The translations under genes and the position numbers were made by a program. Positions 33,101 through 42,340 of a DNA stretch of 64,000 nucleotides are shown here, one piece after another. Source of the stretch: Halobellus inordinatus. GTDB lineage: Archaea; Halobacteriota; Halobacteria; Halobacteriales; Haloferacaceae. The notes beneath the pieces are model-generated. The model ran no database searches. It saw only the letters and a list, made by a program, of their open reading frames with translations, and was not told the DNA's origin. The stretch lies in the NCBI RefSeq assembly GCF_024464655.1, contig NZ_JANHAV010000006.1:1-64000 (forward strand), written 5' to 3'. Each line of letters starts with the position of its first letter. Positions within the stretch are counted from its first letter, which is position 1.

Positions 33101-34742
33101 CGTCGAGTTCGTCGACGTCGTCGTAGGCGGCGAACGCCTCGACGAGGGCGAACGAGCCCGAATCTAATCGTGAGTCGCGGTCGCCGTTCCCGTCACGGAG
33201 ACGGAGCGCGTACACCTCGTAGTCGTCGTCCCAGAGCAGATCGAGGCCCTCGAAGACGGCGTCGGCCTGCGCTTCGGCGTGGACCGCCAGGTCGGTCTCC
33301 ACGGGGGCCGCTGCGACGCTCGCGTACGCGTGCAGGAACGTCGCCGCCGTGTGGACGAACCGGCCGATCATATTCTCCCAGGCGTTCTGACACTCCCGCG
33401 GGAGCCCGTCGTCTGCGAGATCCGAATCGAGTGCTGCGACGCCGGCTTCGATCGTCTCCTCGATCCGCTCGGTGAGCGACGCCGAGAGATCAGACTGCCG
33501 CTCTGTCAAGAGCGTCGCGAGGTAGGTGACGACGCTCGCCGTCTGGTCGGCCTGGTGTTCGGGTGCGTCTGATCCTTCGATCTGTGCGTTCGCCCAGCCC
33601 GGAGCGAGCGACCCGTCGATCGCCCACACCCGGTGGGGCCACGACCCGTCGTCGAGTTGGGTGTCACAGAAGAACGCAGCGACGGTCGAGAGCCGCTCTG
33701 TCAGATCGAGGTCGAGCAGTTCGTCGCTTCGAAGAAGGTGTCGAGCGGACTCGGCCTCGTCGCGGAACCACGTGTAGCCGTAACCGCCCGAGTGCGTGTA
33801 GAAGGGATCGAACTCGGGTCCGGCGATGTGCGCACCGGAGGGCGCCGTCAGCAGCGAGAGCGCCCGCAGATCGGCGCGGACGGTGCGCGGTCTCGGCACG
33901 TCTTCGGGGACCGCCACTTCGGCACGTTCGCGGGCGGCAGCGCGGATTTCGTCCGCCGTGGCGTGTTCGAGCGCGCAGTTCCGGAGGTCCGCCAGTGCGT
34001 CCTCGCGGTCGACCTCGGTGTGATCCGACAACTGCGTGACGAGCGTCGTCTGTACGCCCCGGTCTTCGCGTTCGAGCGGCGCGGAGACGACGATGTCGCC
34101 GCTGAGGTGCGTGTCCTCGTAGCGTTCGAGCACGGCGTCTCGGGGGAGTTCGAACGCCTCCGAGGAGAGCATCTCCTCGAATCGCTCGGGGACCTGTGCG
34201 CGGACGTCGTCGAGGCCGGTTGAAGCGGTGACGTAATCGTGCTCGTCGCGGTGGAACACCTCGACGGCCTGGGTGTCGTTCGGACCGCCGCGCTCGTGGA
34301 TGAGGCGACCGACCTGCGTCTCGCTGCTCTCGGGAGCGAGCGTCAGAAAGGCCGTCAGGTGTGCGTCGGTCGGGATCGCTCCGCGGAGTTCGACGTGGGT
34401 GACGTGTGCGCGACCCAGCGTCAGGTCGTACTGGTGGACGGTGTAGGAACCGGCGTTGTACTCCGTCTCGACGAGGGTCGTCTCCCGATAGTAGTGCTGG
34501 CGCACGCGTTCGAGTTCGTCGAACCAGCGTATCTCGCCGTCCGCCTCGATCGCGAACCGAGAACGGTCGATCCCGTACAGACCCGAGAGCGCCGCGGAAT
34601 AATCGCGGAGGGCGCCGTCAGCCCCGACGTAGACCAATCGATCGCCGTGCCCGGAGAACGCGCCGTTTGTCGTGGGCAACTCCCCCGGAAAGCGCCCGTC
34701 ACGGTCGCGCTTGTACTCGTTCAGCACGGTCCGAAGTCTCAT
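30186..34742 (-). CDS. Tandem double GH15 glucoamylase-like protein
   Basis: A 1,518-residue cytoplasmic protein (no signal peptide) made of two glucoamylase-type modules. Module 1: N-terminal beta domain (about 1-285), then an (alpha/alpha)6 barrel with TWFRDEAESARHLL (325-338), acid candidate Glu456 in CQNAWENM and base candidate Glu655 in GYLAEQVFDD followed by PLAWSHA. Module 2 begins near 700 with a new beta domain, and its barrel contains FVWSRDLYQVF, WEEEAGYSPSSIAAE and LAEQVWDREH followed by PLAWSMA. Both modules keep both carboxylate motifs. Family members release glucose from alpha-glucans. Start ATG at 34742; the upstream in-frame extension is not protein-like. It is divergent from the amylase at 34910. 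Confidence 0.88.
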   Translation of the reverse strand: MRLRTVLNEYKRDRDGRFPGELPTTNGAFSGHGDRLVYVGADGALRDYSAALSGLYGIDRSRFAIEADGEIRWFDELERVRQHYYRETTLVETEYNAGSYTVHQYDLTLGRAHVTHVELRGAIPTDAHLTAFLTLAPESSETQVGRLIHERGGPNDTQAVEVFHRDEHDYVTASTGLDDVRAQVPERFEEMLSSEAFELPRDAVLERYEDTHLSGDIVVSAPLEREDRGVQTTLVTQLSDHTEVDREDALADLRNCALEHATADEIRAAARERAEVAVPEDVPRPRTVRADLRALSLLTAPSGAHIAGPEFDPFYTHSGGYGYTWFRDEAESARHLLRSDELLDLDLTERLSTVAAFFCDTQLDDGSWPHRVWAIDGSLAPGWANAQIEGSDAPEHQADQTASVVTYLATLLTERQSDLSASLTERIEETIEAGVAALDSDLADDGLPRECQNAWENMIGRFVHTAATFLHAYASVAAAPVETDLAVHAEAQADAVFEGLDLLWDDDYEVYALRLRDGNGDRDSRLDSGSFALVEAFAAYDDVDELDEIPTQTLSRLERHMRTAFDDLYRESAGDDVAGIIRFEGDYWRSAEQDDEKVWSVATAWGANAAAGFAVLLDNYGRKAASADFFEYATELYHLIRPNGPFCTGAGYLAEQVFDDGTPDSATPLAWSHAMRLRATGVLEAHDALPAPKSAPSGPTGRPRWTTGEKYGVGTVADHTSEDPSRVWFTLTEGALTEVRFPRVDLMNLRTLDLLVVDADADSDYTARTYNETRRDDEADTIDRRVEIVDDDALLFRHVVSETGDGRGHEWRLHAEYVTDPEHDALLVDVDFEADDDNEYELYAIADTALANTGTTDRGLRLGGPDGYHLVARDASAYDQRGDVEPLLIDEDGTEYSVAAAMATAGRFEWATVGVAGSKYLNELFSDGAAPTPQNSVDDENVVLVGRLGVGEGVADRIALGFAEDADTAAALGEAAGALSRGYETVRRDYVDSWDDFLADKELPASVADDDTLANQYKTCLMSLRAVEDKTFLGAGIASPSVPWGEAVSATEAKGYGYNFVWSRDLYQVFTVFEAVGDIETAQLALEYIYRFQQDERGFIPQNTYLNGRTRWGGEQMDNISFPQVMAWMLREHGVDFADTEYDYVNVKRSADYVARNGPPTAQERWEEEAGYSPSSIAAEIAGLGCAADIAIQEGHDADALIWQALADDWADRVEEWTATETGTKRHTNTPYYVRITRDGDPDVGHLRTLANNGPTLDEREIIDAGFLELTRLGIKPADDETIRNSVTEVDETIRVDTPHGPAFYRYNGDGYGERAIDEEGAPWSIESKGKGRLWPIFTGERGEYELLHGPDEDALDPRNLLGTMAGFANSGRMLAEQVWDREHSTQYNWAFGEGTGAATPLAWSMAQYVRLAHSIDVGEPVEMPSVLRERYVETERPSGPRLKVSTRFMRDELVVSGRTDAAIVAIKTPSETEIVVPEKGSFEESLDIEHGENQITVAGATDVDLKQAGTSVTRFTL

Positions 34743-34909
34743 ACACACGCACCAGTGTGCCCGCGACATAAGTATTGGCGGGAAACTCACGGTGTTCGCC
34801 GGGAACATCTCCCCGTTGTAACCGCTCCCGCAGAATTTGAAACGATCGATGAAAACAGACGTCAGAGGGCGGGGCAAAGACAAAGTCCCGAGGAATCGTT
34901 GACATCAGT

Positions 34910-36955
34910 ATGCAACACCCAGGCCCCCCTCGCTTCGTCGCGGTCGGCGAATCCGTCCAGCTCGCGCCTCGGGACCCCGACCCGGAGGCGACGTACAGCT
35001 GGCGCGTTCGGAGTGCGCCGGCGGCGAGCACGGCCGAACTGCCCGACGACGAGCCGGTCGTCGAGTTCGTCCCCGACGCTGCGGGTACGTTCGGGCTCGA
35101 ACTCGATGCACCCGACGGCATCCACCGACTCACTATCCGCGCGTTCCCGGGCGAACTCGCCCCCGCGGACCGCGTCAGTGGTGGCAGCGGTGTGAGTGGC
35201 TGGAGCGGCTTCCAGAGCGGGTCGGGACGGCGACCCGGCGAGAGCGGCGGCGTCTCCGGATCAGGGTCGGGGGCCCGATCCGGAAGCGGCGGCGGCGGCC
35301 GACCGCGAATACAACTCAGAGGCAGCGTCGAAGGAAGTACGCTCGTCGTTCGCGCGGACCCGCAACCGCATCCCGACAGCGACGTCGATCGCGAGGAGAT
35401 GGCCGTCGAGTTCCTCGTCGACGACCGCGACGACGTCGACGAGAGCGAAATCGATACGGAGGGCTGGGAACTCCGGATCCCGACCGCGGCAGTCGGCGAC
35501 CGCGTTCGGATCCACGGTGTCGCGGTCGCGGAGGCCTACAGCGTCCCCGACACCATCGAATTCTGTCGAGAGGTCGTCCCCGACGGCAGCGGCGAGGGGC
35601 GCGCCATCACGATCTCGTCGGAGTCCCAGGCGGCCGAGGGAGCGGACGCCGATTCGGGGGCCGTCGTCGAGGAGGGACACGCCTTCGATGTCGTCCGACC
35701 GAACGACCCGCCGGAGTGGGCGAAAGACGTCACGCTGTATGAGATCTACGTCCGGGGCTTCGCGGGTGACCCAGCCGAGATCGAATCCGAGACGGTCTTC
35801 GAAGCCATCGAGGAACGCCTCGATTACCTCGCGGACCTCGGCGTCGACTGCCTGTGGCTCACGCCGGTGCTCGAAAACGACCACGCGCCGCACGGTTACA
35901 ACATCACCGACTTCTTCAGCATCGCCGAGGACCTCGGCGATCGCGAGGACTACGAGCAGTTCGTCGCGGCCGCCCACGACCGCGGGATGAAGGTCCTGTT
36001 CGACCTCGTTTTGAATCACTCCGCGCGGGATCACCCGTTCTTTCAGGACGCCTACGGCAACCCCGACTCCGAGTACTACGACTGGTACGACTGGCAGGAC
36101 AGCGGCGAACCCGAGACGTACTTCGACTGGGAGTACATCGCCAACTGGAACTTCGCGAACCTCTCGGTTCGCCGGCACCTCCTCGACGCTGTCGACACGT
36201 GGTTCGAGGTCGCAGACGGATTTCGGTGCGATATGGCCTGGGCCGTCCCCGACACTTTCTGGCGGGAACTCCGCGAGCGAGTGAAGTCCCGCGACCCCGA
36301 GTTCCTCCTGCTGGACGAGACCATCCCATACGTGGCGGACTTCCACGACGGGATGTTCGATATGCACTTCGACACCACGCTGTACTTCACGCTGCGGCAG
36401 GTCGGCCGCGGCGACGCTCCCGCCGAGGCGATTCTCGACGCGATCGACCAGCGCGCTGGCGTCGGCTTCCCGCCGCACGCGGCGTTTATGCTCTACATCG
36501 AGAACCACGACGAAACCCGGTACGTCGTCGAGTGCGGCGACGACGCCGCGATGGCCGCGGCGGGTGCACTGGTCACGCTCCCCGGCGTTCCGATGCTCTA
36601 CGGCGGCCAGGAACTCGGCCAGCGCGGCCGCCGCGACGCCCTCGCGTGGGACCACGCCCGCGAGGCGTTCTCCGACCACTACGAGCGCCTGCTCGACGTC
36701 CGTTCGGAGATCCCCGCACTCGGCTACGAGGGCACGCTCGAACGGATCGACTACGAGACCGACGCCGACGGCGCGGTCGCGTTCGCCCGCGAACTCGACG
36801 ACACCTACGTCTGCGTTCTCAACTTCGAGGCCGATCCGGCGACAGTGACGCTCGACGACCGCGACGTCGACGCGACGGATCTGATCACCGGGGAGTCGCG
36901 CGCGACGGCTGCAGGTCTGGAAGTAGACGACGTGGCCGTCTTCCGCGCGAAATGA
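34910..36955 (+). CDS. GH13 alpha-amylase family enzyme, cytoplasmic
   Basis: An alpha-glucan hydrolase of 681 residues with no signal peptide. N-terminal beta domains (1-260) are split by a Gly/Ser/Arg-rich linker (about 88-128). The catalytic barrel starts at DVTLYEIYVRGFAGD. GH13 conserved regions: DLVLNHSARDH, GFRCDMAW (nucleophile Asp441), LLLDET (acid Glu470) and ENHDETR (Asp534). A C-terminal beta domain follows. Only 167 bp separate it from the divergent double glucoamylase, so a shared promoter region and a joint role in intracellular starch or maltodextrin breakdown are likely (inference). Confidence 0.92.
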   Translation: MQHPGPPRFVAVGESVQLAPRDPDPEATYSWRVRSAPAASTAELPDDEPVVEFVPDAAGTFGLELDAPDGIHRLTIRAFPGELAPADRVSGGSGVSGWSGFQSGSGRRPGESGGVSGSGSGARSGSGGGGRPRIQLRGSVEGSTLVVRADPQPHPDSDVDREEMAVEFLVDDRDDVDESEIDTEGWELRIPTAAVGDRVRIHGVAVAEAYSVPDTIEFCREVVPDGSGEGRAITISSESQAAEGADADSGAVVEEGHAFDVVRPNDPPEWAKDVTLYEIYVRGFAGDPAEIESETVFEAIEERLDYLADLGVDCLWLTPVLENDHAPHGYNITDFFSIAEDLGDREDYEQFVAAAHDRGMKVLFDLVLNHSARDHPFFQDAYGNPDSEYYDWYDWQDSGEPETYFDWEYIANWNFANLSVRRHLLDAVDTWFEVADGFRCDMAWAVPDTFWRELRERVKSRDPEFLLLDETIPYVADFHDGMFDMHFDTTLYFTLRQVGRGDAPAEAILDAIDQRAGVGFPPHAAFMLYIENHDETRYVVECGDDAAMAAAGALVTLPGVPMLYGGQELGQRGRRDALAWDHAREAFSDHYERLLDVRSEIPALGYEGTLERIDYETDADGAVAFARELDDTYVCVLNFEADPATVTLDDRDVDATDLITGESRATAAGLEVDDVAVFRAK

Positions 36956-37027
36956 CGCCACTCCCTCGCGTTTGCGCTCGGGTCGAAACCCACAGATACG
37001 AGTTACCTCGGCTCGTACCGCGATCCA

Positions 37028-37279
37028 GTGACTGACTCGTACGTCTGCCCGCACTGTGGGCGTGTGGAAGACCGCCCCTACCGGGTCCGTCTTATCATCC
37101 TGACCTGTCCGGACTGCGGCGAGAACGGGCGGTTCCTCCACGAATCGCTCGTCGAGCGTCTCAACGAGGTGCCCGAGGCCGAACGCCCCGACAACTGGGG
37201 TGAGATGCCGCTCGACGAGCGCCTGCAGTACGCGGTCCGCGAGGGTCTTCTCCAGCTCAGTTTCACCGGTCCGCTCTGA
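37028..37279 (+). CDS. Small zinc-ribbon-like protein
   Basis: An 83-residue protein starting at GTG (no ATG is available in frame). It has YVCPHCGRVED and TCPDCGENG, two CxxC knuckles that together could bind one zinc, then an acidic helical tail (LNEVPEAERPDNWGEMPLDERL). It follows the amylase by about 70 bp on the same strand. Function unknown. Confidence 0.75.
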   Translation: MTDSYVCPHCGRVEDRPYRVRLIILTCPDCGENGRFLHESLVERLNEVPEAERPDNWGEMPLDERLQYAVREGLLQLSFTGPL

Positions 37280-37285
37280 ACGCTA

Positions 37286-37298
37286 TACTGTCGGACAG
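37286..37298. repeat. Short near-palindrome TACTGTCGGACAG
   Basis: This 13-mer recurs exactly at 49414-49426, where it forms one arm of a longer inverted repeat. Here it lies between two convergent genes. It may be a remnant of an insertion-sequence end or a termination signal. Confidence 0.35.
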
Positions 37299-37311
37299 AA
37301 CGATGTGAAGA

Positions 37312-39528
37312 TCAGACGACGCTCGCGTTCGTCGCGACAGACACTCCGGCGACGTAGTCGCCGTCGGAACCGACCCACGTACCTTCTGGGCCACACTCTG
37401 TCGTCAGCCGACAGATACGCGTCTCGGGCGGCCAGACGACGCGGACGCCCTCCGGGGTCGACTCGACGGTCGCCTCCTGTCGGTAGGTGATGCTCGATCC
37501 ACCGACGCCGACGAAGGTCACGACCAGGTCGACCTCGCCGCGCCCGTCCGCCGCCAGCGGCACGTTGCGGAACCGCGAACCACCCTCGAAGCGCAGATTC
37601 TCCGCCCGAGCCGCGTCGGGGCCGATTCGCCACGCGACGGTGACTGTCTCGTTCGTCCGCGCCGCGTCGGGGACCGCATAGCGCGCGTACCCCTCGGGCG
37701 TCTCGACGCGGACGCTCACGCTCGTCGCCTCCGCCGGAATCCCGAGCGTCGTTCGCGCCTGTACTGACTCTCCTTCGAGAACGCGAAGGCGCTGGATCTC
37801 TGGGTTCACGGGCGTCGCCGCGCCGGTCCAGACGCCCCGATACGTGAAGCGATACGGCGTCCGATTCGTCGCCGCCAACACCGCGAGGTCGCGGTCGGGA
37901 CCGCCGTCTGTCGCGTACACCGCGTCGCCGTCGTAGCCGGGATCGTAGCGGAGGTACTGGAAGGGATGGGCCTGCCAGTCGCCGTAGGGGTCGGGCGTGA
38001 ACACGAGCGCGTGGTCGAACGAGCGTTCCTCGAACGGTTCGTAGGTCGCTTCGAGACTATCGGTGCGCTGGGCGTTCGCCGCGAACGGCTCCTCGACGAC
38101 TGCCAACTCCGCGGAGGCGACGACCGGTGCGGCGAGGACGAGGCCGACGAGGAGTGCGAGTCGGGCGCGGCGGCGCGTGGTGTAGGCGCGGAGCGTCGAG
38201 ACGGCGCCACGCGCGAGGAACGCAACTCCTGCGGCGGTGAATATCGCGACTGGGACGAGCGCGTCGAAGTGGTAGAACGGCCCCAGGAGATCGATGAGGC
38301 CGTTTCGGAGGCCGTTGTGTGTCCCCCAGAAGTACGCCTCGCCGAGGAACACCGAAGGGACGATCGCGAGGAGGACGGCGACGACTTCCCAGCTTTGCAT
38401 CCCGTCTGCGGGATCGAATCGCTGCTCCAGAGTGCCGCTACCGAGCGAACTCGGCGTTCCGATCCATCCGCGAATCCGCACGCGTTCGCGCCACGCCGCG
38501 GCACCGACGCCGACGGCGGCGAGTGCGGTGCCGATTCGGCCGGCCGTCACCCACTCGGTGAAGAAGTACTCGGTGATCGTGACGGCCGTCTCGGCCGCCA
38601 GCGCGGGCGTGTAGTCCCGTTCGTAGTTGAGGATCTCGTGAGGCCCGAAGCCGATGCCGTCGTTCGGCGCGAACGCCGCATAGGGGAAGACCAGCGGATC
38701 GCCCGTCACGACTGCGTTGTACGCGAGCGCGACGCCGACGAACGCCGCACCGGGCATCGCGATGGCGAGCGCGCGGGCGAGCACGCCTCGGAACTGGGGC
38801 GTCCACCCCGCGCGCCGCCACGAGACGCCGAGCGAGACGAGCGTGTGGCCGATGAACGGGAGCGCGAACAGGACGGCCGTGTAGGGTCGAGCGAAGAACG
38901 CCACTCCGATCGCCGTGCCCGCGGCTGCACCCCACCGCAGGCTCCCGGTTCGCGCGGCGCGGATGTAGGCGACGGCGAAGGCGACGTTCAGGAGCGTCGT
39001 CGGGGCATACGAGAAAAACGTCGACGACGTGAGGAGAAACAGCGGCGACCCCGCGAGCGCGAGCACCGCGAGCAGTCCCACCCGGCGGTCGAAGGCCGCC
39101 GCGCCGAGGGTGTAGACCCCGAGAGCTGTGCCGGCGGCGACGAGGCCGAGCGAAATGTTCCAGTCTCCGAGGAGCCGTCCGACGGCGAAGATCGCCGGCG
39201 CGACAGGCGAGTACTTGCCGTACATTCGGACGTTCTCGCCGCTGCCCTCGACGACGAAGAACCACGGCCGGACCGCCTCCCACGGGATGTCGCCGGGGCG
39301 GAGAAAGAGCTTCCCCTCCAGCAACATCGCGGCCTGATAGAGGTAGACGCCCTCGTCGTCGTTGACCGAGTGGTACGGAAAGAGGTCGATCGCCAGATAG
39401 TAGACGAGTGCACCGACGGCGGCCGCGAGGAGGACGGCAAGGACTCGTTCGGGCGCATCACGCGCGGCGGCACGGAGCCGCTGTGGGAGGGCGCCTCCGG
39501 CGGACGAGAGGCGTCGTCGCCGGGACAC
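37312..39528 (-). CDS. Polytopic GT-C-type glycosyltransferase-like membrane protein
   Basis: A 738-residue integral membrane protein with about ten hydrophobic segments in residues 25-490 and a C-terminal extracellular beta-rich domain (about 500-738). The first external loop after helix 1 contains VNDDEGVYLYQAAMLLEG, resembling the acidic DD/DE loop of GT-C enzymes (family 39/ArnT-like) that use lipid-linked sugars. The RVYxxLGRxxGD-like loop (PAIFAVGRLLGDWN) also fits. It may glycosylate surface proteins or lipids; no specific substrate can be given. It ends next to the iron importer ATPase on the same strand (3-bp gap), but is downstream of it. Confidence 0.75.
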   Translation of the reverse strand: MSRRRRLSSAGGALPQRLRAAARDAPERVLAVLLAAAVGALVYYLAIDLFPYHSVNDDEGVYLYQAAMLLEGKLFLRPGDIPWEAVRPWFFVVEGSGENVRMYGKYSPVAPAIFAVGRLLGDWNISLGLVAAGTALGVYTLGAAAFDRRVGLLAVLALAGSPLFLLTSSTFFSYAPTTLLNVAFAVAYIRAARTGSLRWGAAAGTAIGVAFFARPYTAVLFALPFIGHTLVSLGVSWRRAGWTPQFRGVLARALAIAMPGAAFVGVALAYNAVVTGDPLVFPYAAFAPNDGIGFGPHEILNYERDYTPALAAETAVTITEYFFTEWVTAGRIGTALAAVGVGAAAWRERVRIRGWIGTPSSLGSGTLEQRFDPADGMQSWEVVAVLLAIVPSVFLGEAYFWGTHNGLRNGLIDLLGPFYHFDALVPVAIFTAAGVAFLARGAVSTLRAYTTRRRARLALLVGLVLAAPVVASAELAVVEEPFAANAQRTDSLEATYEPFEERSFDHALVFTPDPYGDWQAHPFQYLRYDPGYDGDAVYATDGGPDRDLAVLAATNRTPYRFTYRGVWTGAATPVNPEIQRLRVLEGESVQARTTLGIPAEATSVSVRVETPEGYARYAVPDAARTNETVTVAWRIGPDAARAENLRFEGGSRFRNVPLAADGRGEVDLVVTFVGVGGSSITYRQEATVESTPEGVRVVWPPETRICRLTTECGPEGTWVGSDGDYVAGVSVATNASVV

Positions 39529-39531
39529 GGA

Positions 39532-40728
39532 TCAATCGCTGTACCGGGAGTCGTCTTCGGGGCGCTGTTCGCGCGGGAACCACGCGAGTTCGTGGTCGGC
39601 GTCGAGTTCGAGGCCGACGGGGCCCGAGTCGGGGATGTTCTCGTCGTGGTTGTGCATACACTGGACGGACTCGCCGGTGTCAAGTTCGACCTCATAAAGG
39701 AACGTCGGGCCGAGGTATCGGCGAGCGACGACGTTGCCGCAGGCTTCGACGCCCTCACAGTCCAGTCGGCGGACGCTCACGTCGTCGGGGCGGACGAGCA
39801 GGTCGACGCGCGTGCGGTCGTACTCCGGGGCGAGTCCGTGGATCTGGTCCCGCGGGACGGTGCCCAAGTCGGTCTCGACGACGTCGCCGGAGACGTAGCC
39901 GGGAATGAAGCTCGCATAGCCGAGGAAAGCGGCGACGAACCGCGATTCGGGGTGCTGGAAGACGCCTTCTGGGTCGCCCACCTGTTCGATTTCCCCGTCG
40001 TTCATTACGGCGACGCGATCGGAAATCGAGAGCGCCTCCTCCTGATCGTGCGTGACCGAGATGGCGGTCACGCCCGTCTCTTTGATGATCTGGCGGACCT
40101 CCTCACGCATCTCGACGCGGAGGTCGACGTCGAGATTCGAGAACGGCTCGTCTAAGAGAAGAATCTCCGGTTCGGGGGCGAGCGAGCGCGCGAGGGCGAC
40201 GCGCTGCTGTTGGCCACCCGAGAGCTGATCGGGATAGCTATCGCCCTGCCCGGCCAGATCGACCAGTTCGAGCAGTTCGTCGACGCGCTGGTCGACTTCG
40301 TCTTTCGGCCGGTCTTTCAGGCCGAACGCGATGTTCTCGCGGGCGGTGAGGTGCGGGAAGAGGGCGAACTCCTGGAAGACGACGCCGACGCCGCGCTCTT
40401 CGGGCGGCACGAACGTCGATCCCGAAACCGAGCGGCCGTTCAGTCGCACCGCGCCGCCGTTGGGTCGTTCGAGCCCCGCGATGAGCCTGAGCGTCGTCGT
40501 CTTCCCACAGCCGGACGGACCGAGGAGAGTCAGAATCTCACCCTCGCGGACCGATAGCGAGAGCCCCTCGACGACCGGCTCGGAGCTGTAGGACTTCTGT
40601 AGGTCGTCTAATTCGAGGACGACGTCTTCACCGACACCGGCCGTCAACGGCTCCGTCTGTCCGTCGCTGGCTGTGTCAGTTCGGTACTTCGCGTTCGACT
40701 CCACCGGTGTTTGCGTGCTATTTGACAT
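39532..40728 (-). CDS. Iron(III)-type ABC importer ATP-binding protein (FbpC-like)
   Basis: A 398-residue ATPase. Walker A GPSGCGKTTT, Q-loop FQEFALFPHLTARENI, signature LSGGQQQRVALARSLA, Walker B ILLLDEPFSNLD, H-loop SVTHDQEEALSI, then a TOBE-like C-terminal domain (SFIPGYVSGDVV, LLVRPDDVSV). The first ~40 residues are a polar extension. It overlaps the permease gene by 11 bp on the minus strand, so it is the third gene of the operon. The iron assignment comes from its permease, binding protein and operator. Confidence 0.9.
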   Translation of the reverse strand: MSNSTQTPVESNAKYRTDTASDGQTEPLTAGVGEDVVLELDDLQKSYSSEPVVEGLSLSVREGEILTLLGPSGCGKTTTLRLIAGLERPNGGAVRLNGRSVSGSTFVPPEERGVGVVFQEFALFPHLTARENIAFGLKDRPKDEVDQRVDELLELVDLAGQGDSYPDQLSGGQQQRVALARSLAPEPEILLLDEPFSNLDVDLRVEMREEVRQIIKETGVTAISVTHDQEEALSISDRVAVMNDGEIEQVGDPEGVFQHPESRFVAAFLGYASFIPGYVSGDVVETDLGTVPRDQIHGLAPEYDRTRVDLLVRPDDVSVRRLDCEGVEACGNVVARRYLGPTFLYEVELDTGESVQCMHNHDENIPDSGPVGLELDADHELAWFPREQRPEDDSRYSD

Positions 40729-42322
40729 CGTATCCCTCTTGTCTGAGAATCACGAGCATCGAGAGCCCCGACACGAAGAGCAGGACCAGTGCTGGCACTG
40801 CCGCCTGTCCGAAGTACCCCGATTCATATGCTGTCCAGATATGTGTGACGAGCGTGGTAAAACCCGACGGTCGCAGCAGAAGCGTCGCCGGCAGTTCCTT
40901 CATCGTCGTCAGGAACACGAGCGCCGCCCCGCCGAACAGCCCCGGTGCGACCAGTGGGAGCGTGACGTACCGGAACGCCCCCACAGAGGTCCGACCGAGC
41001 GTGCGGGCGGCCTCCGGAAGTGCCGGGTCGACCGAGAGGAACGACGCCCGGAGCGAGCCGACCGACTGCGGCAGGAACCGGATCACGTACGCGAACACGA
41101 GTAAGTACAGCGTCTGGTAGATCGGCGTCGCGTACTGGCTCCCGAAGAACACGAGCGCGAGGCCGAGGACGACACCCGGAACCGCGTAGCCGATATAGCT
41201 GACGCGCTCGAACGCCGTCGGAAGCAGGCCGTCGTATCTCGCCGAGAGGTACGCGACCGGCAGCCCGGCGACGACGGCGACGGCGGCGGCCGCGGCCGCG
41301 ACGACGACCGAGTTGGTCACGTAGGACCACTGGAACGCCAGCGACTGATTCACCGCCGTCGACGCGGTTCCGAGCCACGACAGCAGGATCACGACCGGGA
41401 CGACGAGCGCCAAGCCGGCGACGAGCGCGGCGAACCCCATCGCCAGGTACCGCCACTTGCCCAGGGAGACGACCCCGCGCGAACGGCCGCCCGCCGTGGT
41501 CCGCTCCTCGCCGCGGACGCGCGCCTCGAGCCAGAGGATGAAGAGCGTCACCGCCACCAACTGCAGCGAGAGCAGCGTCGCGGTGTCGCGGCCGAACGTG
41601 CCGAACTCGACGAAGATGACGCGCGTGAACACGTCGTAGCGCATAATCGAGGGTGTTCCGAAGTCGGCGAGCGCGTACAGCCCCGAGAGCAAGGCACCCG
41701 CGGCGACCGCCGGGCGGATCTGCGGGAGCGTCACCCGCTTGAACGTCTCCCAGCGGTCGTGTTCGAGCGTCCGCGCGGCGTCGATGAGCGTCGTGTCCAT
41801 CGACTTCAGCGACGCCCGCGCGGTGATGTAGACGTAGGGGTAGGTGTACAGCGTGAGGATCAGTATCGACCCTTCGAGGCCGTAGATCTCCGGGATCTTC
41901 TCGACGCCGAGCGGTGCGAGGAGTCGCTGGAAACTCCCCTGCGGCCCGAACGCCGAGACAAACGCGAACGCCCCGACGTAGCTCGGGATGACGAGCGGCA
42001 ACGAGACGACGATCGTCCAGAAGCGGCGAAACGGGAGGTCCGTCCGGACTGTCAGATACGCCAGCGGGACGCCGATCAGGACGCACGCGGCCGTCGTCAG
42101 CGTGACCAAAACGGTCGTGTTGACGAACACTTCGAGCGTCGTCGGTCGCGTGAGAAGCGCGATCGCCTCCGAAAAACCGACGTCGAGGCCGGTCTTCACC
42201 AGCCACAGAATCGGGAGGAGCACCGCGGCCGACACCGCGGCTGCGGCGATCGAGACTCCGAGCGGGAGTTGGGTCTCTTCGTCCGCGTCGTCGTCCGCGC
42301 TCGTCCGGTGTTCTGTGGCCAT
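40718..42322 (-). CDS. Iron(III)-type ABC importer permease (FbpB-like, fused)
   Basis: A 534-residue membrane protein with about twelve transmembrane segments in two homologous halves, as in FbpB/SfuB. EAA loops occur in both: DAARTLEHDRWETFKRVTLPQIRPAVAAG in the first half and EAARTLGRTSVGAFRYVTLPLVAPGLFGG in the second. One fused permease therefore replaces a heterodimer. It lies 18 bp after the binding-protein gene and overlaps the ATPase start. The fold class carries ferric iron or related cargo. Confidence 0.9.
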   Translation of the reverse strand: MATEHRTSADDDADEETQLPLGVSIAAAAVSAAVLLPILWLVKTGLDVGFSEAIALLTRPTTLEVFVNTTVLVTLTTAACVLIGVPLAYLTVRTDLPFRRFWTIVVSLPLVIPSYVGAFAFVSAFGPQGSFQRLLAPLGVEKIPEIYGLEGSILILTLYTYPYVYITARASLKSMDTTLIDAARTLEHDRWETFKRVTLPQIRPAVAAGALLSGLYALADFGTPSIMRYDVFTRVIFVEFGTFGRDTATLLSLQLVAVTLFILWLEARVRGEERTTAGGRSRGVVSLGKWRYLAMGFAALVAGLALVVPVVILLSWLGTASTAVNQSLAFQWSYVTNSVVVAAAAAAVAVVAGLPVAYLSARYDGLLPTAFERVSYIGYAVPGVVLGLALVFFGSQYATPIYQTLYLLVFAYVIRFLPQSVGSLRASFLSVDPALPEAARTLGRTSVGAFRYVTLPLVAPGLFGGAALVFLTTMKELPATLLLRPSGFTTLVTHIWTAYESGYFGQAAVPALVLLFVSGLSMLVILRQEGYDVK

Positions 42323-42340
42323 CGTAGGCGTTTCAGCCCC

